This document shows, one piece after another, positions 1 to 10,141 of a stretch of DNA of 64,000 nt. This DNA is from Arabidopsis thaliana. Its lineage: Eukaryota > Streptophyta > Magnoliopsida > Brassicales > Brassicaceae. Location of the stretch: the NCBI RefSeq assembly GCF_000001735.4, contig NC_003076.8, positions 18,541,835 through 18,605,834 of the forward strand, written 5' to 3'. Position numbers and translations under genes: made by a program. How positions within the stretch are numbered: position 1 is the stretch's first letter; each line of letters begins with the position of its first letter. The notes under the pieces are model-generated. The model was not told where the DNA came from. It did no database searches and saw only the letters and a program-made list of their open reading frames with translations.

Positions 1-50
1 TTTGCTGCATCGCTAAGATTAACAACCTTTTTGTGTTTTTGTTTGCGTAG

Positions 51-872
51 GGTTTTCGAAAAGTAGATCCTGAGAAATGGGAATTCTTGAATGATGATTT
101 TGTTAGAGGTCGACCTTACCTTATGAAGAACATTCATAGACGAAAACCGGTTCATAGCCACTCGTTAGTGAATCTACAAGCGCAAAATCCTTTGACGGAA
201 TCAGAAAGACGGAGCATGGAGGATCAGATAGAAAGACTGAAAAATGAGAAAGAAGGCCTTCTTGCGGAGTTACAGAACCAAGAGCAAGAACGGAAAGAGT
301 TTGAGCTGCAAGTAACGACATTGAAAGATCGGTTACAACATATGGAACAACATCAGAAATCAATAGTGGCATATGTTTCACAGGTTTTGGGAAAACCAGG
401 ACTTTCACTAAACCTCGAAAACCATGAGAGAAGAAAAAGAAGATTTCAAGAGAACTCTCTTCCTCCAAGCAGTTCACACATAGAACAGGTCGAAAAGTTA
501 GAATCTTCGCTAACGTTTTGGGAGAATCTTGTATCGGAATCATGCGAGAAGAGCGGTTTGCAGTCATCAAGCATGGATCATGATGCAGCTGAGTCAAGTC
601 TAAGTATTGGCGATACACGACCCAAATCATCGAAGATTGATATGAACTCAGAGCCGCCCGTTACCGTTACTGCGCCTGCTCCAAAAACAGGCGTTAACGA
701 TGACTTTTGGGAACAATGTTTGACAGAGAACCCTGGATCAACCGAGCAACAAGAAGTTCAGTCAGAGAGAAGAGATGTCGGTAATGATAATAATGGTAAT
801 AAGATTGGAAATCAAAGGACGTATTGGTGGAATTCAGGGAATGTAAATAACATTACAGAGAAAGCTTCTTGA
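51..872 (+). CDS. HSFA4C: Heat shock factor A4c, 3' exon (gene starts before the window)
   Basis: The last exon begins after an AG at 49-50 and reads GFRKVDPEKWEF, the end of the HSF DNA-binding domain, where plant HSF genes carry their conserved phase-0 intron. Then follow a basic stretch (RRKPVHSHS), a long heptad coiled coil (HR-A/B, MEDQIERLKNEKEGLL and onward) for trimerisation, a basic cluster RRKRRF likely for nuclear import, and two aromatic/acidic AHA activator motifs, LTFWENLV and DDFWEQCLTE. AHA motifs and the long HR-A/B insertion mark class A (activator) HSFs, and the AHA pair fits subclass A4. The protein acts in the nucleus on heat shock elements; A4c is also known as RHA1 (root handedness). 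The stop is TGA at 870-872. The DNA-binding helix-turn-helix lies outside the window, so this is partial by position, not by damage. Confidence 0.93.
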   Translation, partial: GFRKVDPEKWEFLNDDFVRGRPYLMKNIHRRKPVHSHSLVNLQAQNPLTESERRSMEDQIERLKNEKEGLLAELQNQEQERKEFELQVTTLKDRLQHMEQHQKSIVAYVSQVLGKPGLSLNLENHERRKRRFQENSLPPSSSHIEQVEKLESSLTFWENLVSESCEKSGLQSSSMDHDAAESSLSIGDTRPKSSKIDMNSEPPVTVTAPAPKTGVNDDFWEQCLTENPGSTEQQEVQSERRDVGNDNNGNKIGNQRTYWWNSGNVNNITEKAS

Positions 873-1145
873 CATGAATGAGGTTTTTGTAAAATAGTTT
901 TCTTTTGGTTCCACTGAGATTATTGTATGTGTTCATTATTTATTACTCTGTTTCTGTAAAAACAAATCTCTCTATTGTTTGAGGCAGGAGTGACATAAAT
1001 GCATATGCAGAATTGGTTTCTTTGCCTTCATATTTCAGTTATATAATTTACAGAGTCAGTTTTGTTTGTAGCAAACATATGAACAAAGAGAGAGTTACAG
1101 AGTTTAGGAAAAGAAACAACAAAATTCTAAAAAGAATTAAAAAAG

Positions 1146-1217
1146 CTCCGATGCCGGGAATCGAACCCGGGTCTCCTGGGTGAAAGCCAGATATCCTAAC
1201 CGCTGGACGACATCGGA
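1146..1217 (-). tRNA. tRNA-Glu (anticodon UUC)
   Basis: On the minus strand 72 nt fold as a cloverleaf. The acceptor TCCGATG (1217-1211) pairs with CATCGGA (1153-1147), with G as discriminator. The D-arm contains CAGCGGTTAGGAT, the anticodon loop is CTTTCAC (TTC, glutamate), and the T-arm holds GGGTTCGATTCCC. There is no intron and no encoded CCA. A run of T on the minus strand (1144-1139) just past the 3' end is the expected Pol III terminator. It sits 273 bp beyond the HSFA4C stop. Confidence 0.96.
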
Positions 1218-1503
1218 TTTGATGTTCATAGAACTCTTATTAACTATATACTCAATGATGGACCAAACAAACCAACGAAGGAGATCAATGAAACAATTGG
1301 TTTTGAGTTATCTGACAACTATTTCATCAAAAATAATACAAAATGCAAGAAATTTTGTCATGCCCTAATAAAAAATAAAAACTCATAATTATTTAGCTAA
1401 ATAAAGATTTCTTGATCAAAGATTCAAGAAAATTTCTATAGCTACAAAGATTACATTATGATCTAAGAAAAGAAGTAAAGCAAAATAAGAAGAAGAAACA
1501 AAA
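1218..1503. other. Short spacer and 3' UTR of the STICHEL-like gene
   Basis: AT-rich DNA between the tRNA and the stop codon of the minus-strand ATPase gene. It probably holds that gene's 3' UTR. I see no further gene. Confidence 0.5.
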
Positions 1504-4500
1504 CTATCTAGGAGGAGATCTCGTTGATAGACATTTCCCACAAGAGACAAGCTTCAACAACGAATGTAATCGTAACTTCCTTGTTCTCACCTTCAATCTC
1601 GATAGCTACAATTTCAAAGTTTCAATTTTTCAATCACAAAGACAACAAACAGAGTCATATATATAAAGAATAGAGAGAAATTGAATGTGTTTACCTTGCG
1701 ACGAGTGCTTCTTGATGCTTTCCAACATATCAAGCTTCTTGATCTTGGTTCAAGTTTCCTGCAAAAACCAACGAATTATCAAACAAAACTGTAAAAAAAA
1801 ATTTTAGGAACAAGTTTTGGTTAATCTTGTTCTTACAAATTCTCTTGTTCAAGCTTATTTGCAATCTCCACAGCTTTGTGTTTCGACCAACTGTTTCCTT
1901 CAGCTTGTTTAATCACTTGAGCCAACGAAACTTTTCCTCTCACAATGCTCTGGTTCTGATTTTGGTTTTGGTTTTGACTTGCTTCCAAGTGTTTCCTTCT
2001 AACTCGAGTCATTGGAGATTCAGAGTCAGCCACTTCAACGATTTCGCTTCTTCCGCTTTCACGGAATCTCTCACCGTTGCTTAAACCTTGTAATGACGAG
2101 AAACCGAGGTCTTTCTTCGACTCGGTTCTCATCTCTAACGTGACTGGAGATCCAAGAACAGCCTCAAACGCTTTCAAAATGTGTTCTTCGAAATTCTCAG
2201 CCGTTGATTTCGCTATTGGCGAATTAAACATTAACTGCACCATAGGAGCTGCGAAAACTACGAAGTTAGAAAAGCTTTGTTTTCAATATGAACAATGTTC
2301 TACTACGTTTATGCATTTACCTGAGCCGATACTAATCGAAAAGATCTTCCCTTCTTTATAAAGAAACTCTCGTAAGCCGTTAACTCGAACATTCTCGATA
2401 ACCGCTAACCAAATATCTTCAACGGAAGGTCGGTTTTTGCAGCTGAAACCTTGCTTACTATCATCTCTTCTTGTTCCGGCTACAACATGGTTCGAAGGAT
2501 CCGAATCCGTCAATGGAGTATGGTTAAAGCTAGCATCAGCAGAAGAACTATGCGGAAGCAAGTACTGTTTATCAGGAGCTAGCTGTAGCAATGCAGCAGT
2601 GAGCCAAGTTAGTTTATCGTTCGATACTCTCAACTGTTTTTCTGATTCAGATAGTGTTTTCAAAGCTTGTTTCAGCTTCTCCATATCTTCTTTAGACACT
2701 GGAACAACGGAAAAGAAAAATCGGTTATTACAGTTACAAATACTTCTCATTTTGGATGATGGAAATGTTTGAAAAGCTCACGTGGTTGTCGCCGGAAAAA
2801 CTTTCTTTTACATTGATCTTTAGTGAAGTCATAGCTTCCCGCGAGGATATCGGTTATGACGGTTGCGAGCTGTGACATCAAAGCTAATGGTTCTAGGCCG
2901 GTTTCCATTATTATTCTTAGGTTCTTTACGGTGTTTACAGTATCCGCGGATAAGGCTAGATCAAGAAGATCAACTAATTTCTCATCAGATATTAACCCAA
3001 CCTGAAAAGAAAACAAGAACATAATGAGAACAATGCCAATGGAAAATATAGAAATGTTTTTGATCATTACCATTTCTTGAACTAAAGGAACAGAGATTCT
3101 TGTTCCAAGCAAACTCAGCTGTTCTAGAGTCATTTCCGCGTCTCTCAAGGAACCATCTGATCTCGAAGCAACAAGCTTCAACGCATCTTTATCGATATCA
3201 ATCTCTTCTTTTGATGCAATAAGTTGCAAAGAATCGATGATATCTACGTCTTTGAGCTTAGGGAAAAAGAATTTCTGGCACCTCGAAACGATAATGTGAG
3301 GCAAAACATCAAGACTCGAACATACAAGAACGAAAACCACACGACGAGGTGCTCGGTCCACTATTTTCGATAGCGTATTCCAACAATCTGTTGACATAGT
3401 ATCGCAATCATCGAATATTAACACAAGCTGCTGCTTTTGCTGCTGACGAATGTTCGTTTTATCGAGCAAATTCTCAAAGTCGAAACTTTTTACAGGACCC
3501 ATTTCTCGAATGTACCGGTTCTTACCATCATCATAAGAAACACAAGAACTGCATACACCGCAAGGCTTTGATTGTTCCGTAGAATGGCAGTTCAAAGCTC
3601 TAGCAAATACCCGAGCACAAGATGTTTTTCCGGTTCCATTTGGACCGTGGAATACGTAAAGAAGTCCAACTCTTCGTTTAGCTATAGCGTTAGACAGAGC
3701 CTGCACCACAAGATTCTGTCCCAAAAGATCCCGGAATGTTCTTGGAGCGTACTTCTGCGTAAAACTTTGATGCCACCGAGTATTTTTACGGCTACTCTTC
3801 TTACCAATGACTGAATCTTTTCCATTCTTGAGCAAATTGTCAGCGAATATACCCAACTCGCCTGAGTAATCATGCACCCATTCTTCATTGTCTGCGCTAT
3901 CGACTAAAAGAGGTAACGCCTCGCGATCAGAAGAGCTTGAATCAGAAAACATCGGCGTACCAGCTTCGCCTTTCCTTCCCTTTGAATCAGATATTCCACA
4001 AGATAAACTCCTACCAGCTATATCAAGAAAAGTTTTGCCTCTATGATGAATTCTTGACCAATTAAACGGTATTCCACAACTCATGTTCTGTTCTCTATCT
4101 CTTCCTCCTCCTCCTTCTTCTCCCTCATACTTCTCACCACGAGGCACTGAGTTAGAAGCAATAGACATCTCACTCTCATTACCAGCAGCATTGTCTCTAA
4201 CATTAACGGCCCGTCCCGCTCTCCTCGTCCCTCTAAACTTCCGTCTTCTACACCCATCACCGCGCGGTCTAACATTACAAGAAACTAAATCATCACTATC
4301 ACCACCAACCTCATTTAACTGATCAGAAAGAGTCTTGACAATAGCCTCATTAACCTTCTTATTAATCCTATCTTTCGATACCGACTTCACGGAAGGAACA
4401 CTATAAACCTCATTAACTTCTTCTACTCTATAACTCTTCCTACTCGACCTATCAAACTTTTCATCAGAAGGAGTAACTTTAGATGTTCCAAAACTCACAA

Positions 4501-4795
4501 TTGGAGAAGAACCAGACAACCTAAGACCAGATCTTCTTCTTCCCTCACGTGAGTCCTGATGATCTTCTTTCAAATTCGGGCTCGCTGATGGGTCACGAAG
4601 TGATCTTGATCTCTGAAGAACGACAAGATCTCTCATAAGAAGAGACCGGTCAGTTAAAACCGGACTCTGTTTGTTGTTGTTGTGCATATGATTCTTCAAA
4701 TGAATACAGTTGGTTAAGTGAATATGGTTACGAAGATGCTCACCGATGTCTCCATTTGAATCTTTGAGAACTCGAGAAGAAGCAACCCTACTCAT
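1504..4795 (-). CDS. STICHEL-like protein (AAA+ ATPase, DnaX clamp-loader related)
   Basis: Six coding exons: 3071-4795, 2782-3001, 2321-2698, 1837-2248, 1695-1758 and 1504-1605. All have GT-AG ends, and the sum is 2901 nt, giving 966 aa. The N-terminus (MSRVASSRVLKDSNGDIGEH, then HLRNHIHLTNCIHLKNHMH) is the STICHEL family signature. Near residue 380 is Walker A GPNGTGKTS. A DnaX-type four-cysteine zinc module follows (NC-x8-CGVCSSC), then Walker B LIFDDCD near residue 460 and the sensor/arginine-finger motif SRC. After the ATPase come a helical segment (LSKEDMEKLKQALKTLSESEK) and the basic C-terminus ending near CGKCLSTRSPP. The region resembles bacterial DNA polymerase III gamma/tau, but founding member STICHEL controls trichome branching, so a cytoplasmic or membrane-linked scaffold role is more likely than replication. 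The exact function of this paralogue is unknown to me. Intron 3002-3070 is an in-frame, stop-free 69 nt (see findings). Confidence 0.95.
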
Positions 4796-5500
4796 GAATA
4801 TATGATCACAAGTGCTCTGTTTTCTTCGTTAGACTCTTGTCTAAGTATCTATAGAAGAACCAAATCAAGCTGTATCTCATTTTCCTTTGAGAAATCTCTG
4901 AAGTTTCCAAATTTGAAACTGATTTCACCAACTTTGGTAATAGCCCTAATTTCCCCCAAGATTCACTGAACTTGCCAATCAGAAAACTCTTCGAAATAAC
5001 CCAAAATTTAAGTAAAAATGTAAGCTATGTGCTTCTTCTAGTACACGAAACCATTTGAAAGAAACACAGAGTGCTAAAATCTCAAAAGGCTCTGTTTCTT
5101 TTTAGAAAAGATTCAAACTAGAGACCAGAAAACAAACAAAAAAAACTGAAGGGTCCGTTTCAAAGATTTGCAAGTGGGGGAATAAATAGAGAAATGAGAA
5201 CGACACCGTATATGAAAGAAGTCGCAGATGTCTCTCCTTTTTTCTTTCTTTCTGTATTTACCAAACATTCACATGTAGAACCTGAGAGGTTTCTCTGGAG
5301 AAAGTGATGTTTTTTGGGCCTTTTTGGCAGGAAAAAGCAAAGATAAACGCTGTTTTCAGAGTGTAGAGAGAGGTTTATTTTTCACTGTTTAGATATATAG
5401 AGAGAGAGACAGAGAGGGAATCTTGAGAGAGAAGGTTTGATGGGTTTTTGTATTTTGAGATCTGTTTTACGGACACGAACACAGAGGCAATGGAGAAGAA
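4796..5500 (-). promoter_or_regulatory. 5' UTR and promoter region of the STICHEL-like gene
   Basis: Upstream of the ATG at 4795 the minus strand shows mixed-composition, CT/GA-rich DNA typical of an Arabidopsis leader (for example the GA run at 5397-5418). I cannot place the transcription start. No other reading frame is convincing. Confidence 0.4.
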
Positions 5501-8133
5501 GCAGAGCACATTGCCAATAAAGCGGTTTGTCCGTTTCCGGGAAGTGAAAAAGATTTTAATAATAACATATTTTAAAATAAAAATTATTTTTCTAAAAAAA
5601 TTGTTTGGTTGTTTTTAATTTTGATAAAAGGAGAGCAAAGAGTTTGCACCTTTGAATTGAGCTGTTTCATTGTTTGTATTATCGTTGTTAAGTGATGATG
5701 TGATGGGTGATGTTGTACAATTGTGCATCAACAATACAAAAACAGAAAAATGGGCACTATGCAATTTGTATTGTCTATTATGCATTATATTTAGATGGTA
5801 ATAATACATAAATAATTTTTTTACTTTCTTATTATAGAATATTTTTTCTTTCTAGAAAATTGGTATTCTAATTTTAGATTTTTCATTGAAATTTTAGTGA
5901 ATGTCTATTTAAAAATTTCTATTTTCTAAAATTTTATATAACTATATACTTCTTATATTCAAAACCAATAATAATTTAATTGTATCATTCTTTTTACTTT
6001 TTAGTTGACTTGACATCACTGTTTTTGGTAGAAGTGTGAGGAATTGGACTCGTCTTGATTCTTTATTGGTGAAACAAGAGTCTAGGTTTACTTGCTTAGT
6101 GAGGGAGTGTTAATTTGCTATAGGAGGTTTAGCTTGATGTGTTTAGTGGTTTGCCTTTGATCATTATGGTTCAAGGGAGATTGATTGGCAAGTCTAATAA
6201 ATCTTTAGAATTATTTGTTTATTATGTTGACTTCATTATTTCTATTTAGCTTTTCTTGTTTGAATTGAGTTTTCGAGGATATATTTATCTTCTGTCAACT
6301 TTTAGTTTACGGAAAGATTTGATATTTGGCGACTTCGTGTATCAAAACTGTATTCCACTTTTGTATTTCTCAATCAAATTACAATAAAAACTCTTTTTTA
6401 AGTAAGACGAAAAGAAAGAATTATCATTTTTATTGTTTTTATATCATGGGATTCTCAAGTAGCTTTTAATTTTATATTTCTTATAATACGATTGATTTTT
6501 ATTTTTAATAGTTGTAAATTATATTCAAAAAAAGCGGTAACCGATTTGTTTTACAATTCAATGCACACTCTTTACAACATTGTTTCTATTAAAATGAAAT
6601 TTTCTTAATTTTGCCATGATGTAAACCAAAACTGAATGCCTCCCACTAACTTGTTTGTCCCTCCACTCCGAATCGTATTCAACCGGTTTCAAACATTTTT
6701 GTCAATCATCTTGACCAGTTTTTCCGGTGGCGATGGTTGTTCACCATGTCTTCTAGCGTTCCGTTCTCCCCAAATCGAGTGAATCTTATAATATGATTGA
6801 TTGCCAATCAATGATTGGTTATTGACAAACTTAAGTGTCAAGTGTCAACTTAGTCGAATCTTTTGTACTCCACAGAAGTTGGAAAATGAAAATGATACAA
6901 TCATATTAGCCTTTCACCAACAAGCAGTAAGAACCTACTCAATTTATGGAATATTTTTTAATTACCCATATACAACTGATATAAGGTACTTATTACCAAA
7001 AAGAAAAAAAAAATTGACAAGGTTCAACCTTATTAATGTTAGGCTCAGCAAATGATCGAGTGGACCGTGTTTGAATCACAGCTGAATACCTATTTGTTCA
7101 ATTGTTATTTTATCAAACGGGTGATTTCTATCTCTATGCTAAAAATTAAAAATCAATGATGGAAAACAAGAAAATTTCAAAGAACCAAAAAAACGAAATA
7201 GAATAATCAAATTTGTAAGAAACAAGAAATCCGACTAGTTTCAAATTTTTGTTAGAAACAATAAACATTAAGAAAGTAACATAACAGAAAAATTACTATA
7301 AAACTGCGGACGATATTAATGATGGTACGATGGTCAATGACATTGTCACGTGACCACATTTAGTGATGATTAGCTTATTCATTTTGGGTGGTTTGCTTAT
7401 TCTTTTTAACCTGATCTATTTAAATCACTGTTATCTCTTTTCCTAATAAGGACAATTACCGTCTTTTTTTTTGGGACCCAAAGATATAAACAAATGTAGT
7501 TAAATCAGTTTCTAAATAATCACCATATAAGCAATACAAAAGTATCATTATCAATAACCGTAAAACCCTAAAATAACTACCAAAACATAAGAGAACTAAT
7601 AATCAGGTAATAATAAGCCAATCGTTTCAAAGTCTTTTTCTAAAAAATATAACAACAAACGGTCAAGGTGGATCATTCTGACCTGACCTCACGATATTAG
7701 TTTTGATCTAGACTCATAATACCTAACTATTACCAATTGACCTATAAAAATACTTTGGGCTATATAGTCTATATTAAATTCACCATCACTCCATCAGTTA
7801 ACTTGTTATGCCCATAAGTTTACTATTGTTAATGTTGTACATTGACATATAGGTATGAATGGTTGTAGTGGTTAATGCGGATAAATCTGTGTGTGGGCTA
7901 GACTGTTTTTTATTTACTATTCACAATTATGTTCGTAATAATATAGATAAAAAGAATAAAAAAACCAGACAACTACCGTCTATTTTTACAGACAAATAGA
8001 GTTAATCCTTTATGTTTTGTTGTATGCCCTAAAAATATTGTGGATTGAACTAACGAATTTGTTCATTCCTAACATCATAACCATTCAAACCCTATATATG
8101 AAAGAAAAATAAATATTTTTGATCATAGTATAA
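5501..8133. other. Gene-free AT-rich intergenic DNA
   Basis: I read both strands and found only short chance frames interrupted by stops. There is no RNA gene and no element ends I can pair. Around 6845-6895 a short patch (TCGAATCTTTTG...AGAAGTT) resembles a patch at 9732-9760, possibly an old duplication trace. Confidence 0.5.
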
Positions 8134-8158
8134 GACCATCTCCAATGTATAGCTCTAT

Positions 8159-8199
8159 ATCCACCTCTAAAATAGAGTTACTCTATTTTAGAGGTGGAT
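8159..8199. repeat. Perfect 20-bp inverted repeat with 1-nt spacer
   Basis: Positions 8159-8178 are exactly the reverse complement of 8180-8199, with a single T at 8179. The palindrome lies just inside the left end of the Harbinger-like element. After it, the terminal motif CTCCAATGTATA is repeated (8140-8151 and 8204-8215), so the left terminus looks duplicated. Confidence 0.9.
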
Positions 8200-8499
8200 T
8201 TCTCTCCAATGTATATCTTCATTTTCTACTCTAAAAAAGAATATTTTTAAAAATATTCTATTTCTAATTTATATACTAATACCTTTTAATTATATAATTT
8301 ACAATTTGACCCCATATATTATAGATTTGCAAAATTCCCAAAAAAATATGATATTATTTAAATTAAACACTACTTATTTATTAAAAAAACATTACATCAT
8401 ATAACAATAATAAAACATTACAAATTTTATTTTGTGATTTGAATTCCTTTCAAAACTCACATGTTCGGGCATTTTTTTAGAGTGAACAAGGACGGATTT

Positions 8500-8611
8500 T
8501 ACAAAAACAACATGTCCAACGACAAGATCAAGAAACTCCCCCTCCATCTACTTCATTTGGACAATATTTCGACTATCTTGGCGGATCTACAACAATTTAC
8601 CGGACTATTAA
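8500..8611 (+). pseudogene. Remnant C-terminal coding piece inside the Harbinger-like element
   Basis: A continuous stretch reads QRQDQETPPPSTSFGQYFDY and then LGGS. After a one-base frame change it ends NNLPDY-stop. The codon usage and the Q/P/S-rich tail look like the end of a real protein, in the style of the SANT/Myb-like second protein that accompanies PIF/Harbinger transposases. The link to that protein is an inference from context. The rest of the gene is lost. Confidence 0.45.
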
Positions 8612-8966
8612 ATCACTAGTTAATTTTATGTTTTAGTTTTTTTATGTTGTTTATTTTAAATTAGGTACTTGTTTCTTGTTAAGTTTATAAAATTATGTTA
8701 AATTTAATACTTAATTGTTTGTTAAGTTTATAAAATTATGTGTTGTAATTATTGTTTGTAAAATGATTATATGTATTAAATAAAAAGTTTAAATTTGAGG
8801 GATTAAAGAATAAATAAAAAAGTTGAACTCAAAAATAGAGTAGAGAATAGAGTTGCTCTATATATAGAGTCTGTATAAATCTCTATTTTTAGTCAATTAT
8901 AGAGTGGAGTTAGAGAAAAATTTTGAATTTTTACTCTAAAATATAGTAGGGTTGGAGATGCCCTAA

Positions 8967-9339
8967 CACTATAAACACTATAACTCAATATTAAGCGAAT
9001 CTAGTAATTGGCTAGTACTAAATGAAATGAATAGCTCCAAAATCCAAGGAACAAAAAGACATGATAACTTAAAAAGACGAATAAGAGTGAAGACCATTTC
9101 TGACACAAATGTTTTTTAAAGTTTTGTCATTCTCGATAATTTTATAGAAAAATGTGGAGGGAGGGAATCATTTTGTATCAGACCTAGTGACATGTAAATT
9201 AAATAAATATATACATAAAAAATTTAGAAAAATCTTTAATTTTCTTGTCACAACTTATTTTAATCCCACCTTGTTCTTGTTTTGTAAATCAAAGCTGATT
9301 TTGAATAACCAAAATACTTAGAATTTGTCAACTGTCAAA
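8967..9339. other. AT-rich spacer
   Basis: Between the Harbinger-like element and the duplicated UBTD exon I see no gene, RNA or repeat ends. Confidence 0.4.
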
Positions 9340-9695
9340 AGTTCATTAGATCGTTTTGACCCCAACAAAGTATAACAAATCCTAACTGTACATTTGTACC
9401 TCAAACACCACGTCTCACCATCTCACACTTTAGATTTCAGTAACTACCAATTGCTAAAAGTATTCAATATGATATGCGAGACTTCAGATTCTAGTCTTCT
9501 TGCTTCTTCTTCTTCTTCTACTTACTAATACTAAGCTTTGCTTTTTGTGTCAAAGTTCATGGAAGTTACTGTCCCTCCTCTCGAATCAGATTCGTGGGCT
9601 CACTTAGAAAATACCTAGGAAGCTCATATCTAGCACCTGCATTGAGTAAGTATAAGCCAGTAAGTAACTTAAACAATAAACGAGAGAAACGAATT
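9340..9695 (-). pseudogene. Duplicated 3' fragment of the UBTD-like gene (last exon, 3' UTR, part of intron 3)
   Basis: This segment is a diverged direct copy of 14900-15270. It matches the terminal exon of the UBTD-like gene, its 3' UTR and the end of its last intron. The exon copy is 9566-9636, 71 nt, the same length as the parent exon. It keeps the acceptor CTGCAATG-type context, an open frame (GARYELPRYFLSEPTNLIRE, V to F once) and the TAA stop, but has no upstream exons. Homology stops near 9340 and 9695. It lies in the same orientation as the parent, 5.57 kb away, with the C1-domain gene between them. Confidence 0.85.
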
Positions 9696-10141
9696 AGATC
9701 ATAAGTAGATTATGTTTGATTGTCAGCCTCCTCGAATCTTTTGAACTAAGCAGAAGTTCCAAAATAAACCTGATAACATTGCTAGATGGACCCATCGACT
9801 TTGCTACATAACATTGAATTCTTTAGTTGTTAAAGAATTTTGGGCTTAACTTAAAAAGTACAAAGAGGGTCTTTTATTATTCGCACATGGACCAGTTAAA
9901 CATTGAGCCGGGCCTGGTTATAAGCAGAACATTTGGGGATATTTTAAAATAATGGACTATGGTACCAATAATTTTCTTGATCCGTATCATCAATTTATAA
10001 ATAGTGTAATCTGACACGATGAGCTGGTTGTGTCGGTAAGGTCAATGACTGTCGGAACTTTACAAACTTGTGCCGTTTGATATTTCAATCTTTAGTCTTT
10101 TACCAACCAAAACACTCAAAGCAGATCTCCCAGACCCACTA

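Larger units (their letters stand above)
8134..8963. mobile_element. Non-autonomous PIF/Harbinger-like DNA transposon
   Basis: The ends are imperfect inverted repeats. The left end reads GACCATCTCCAATG and the right end, on the other strand, GGGCATCTCCAACC. Each end is flanked by the trinucleotide TAA (8131-8133 and 8964-8966), the target duplication typical of PIF/Harbinger. The subterminal DNA repeats CTCTAAAATAGAGT-like motifs in both orientations. A short decayed reading frame survives inside (8500-8611), but there is no transposase, so the element cannot move by itself. The family assignment rests on terminal sequence and TSD only. Confidence 0.75.

Noticed and set aside
1180-1368. 62-codon frame starting inside the tRNA-Glu gene
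   Set aside because: It starts within a structural RNA and has no supporting features.
10070-10141. Upstream extension of the C1-domain frame
   Set aside because: There is no ATG in it; the first ATG is at 10142.
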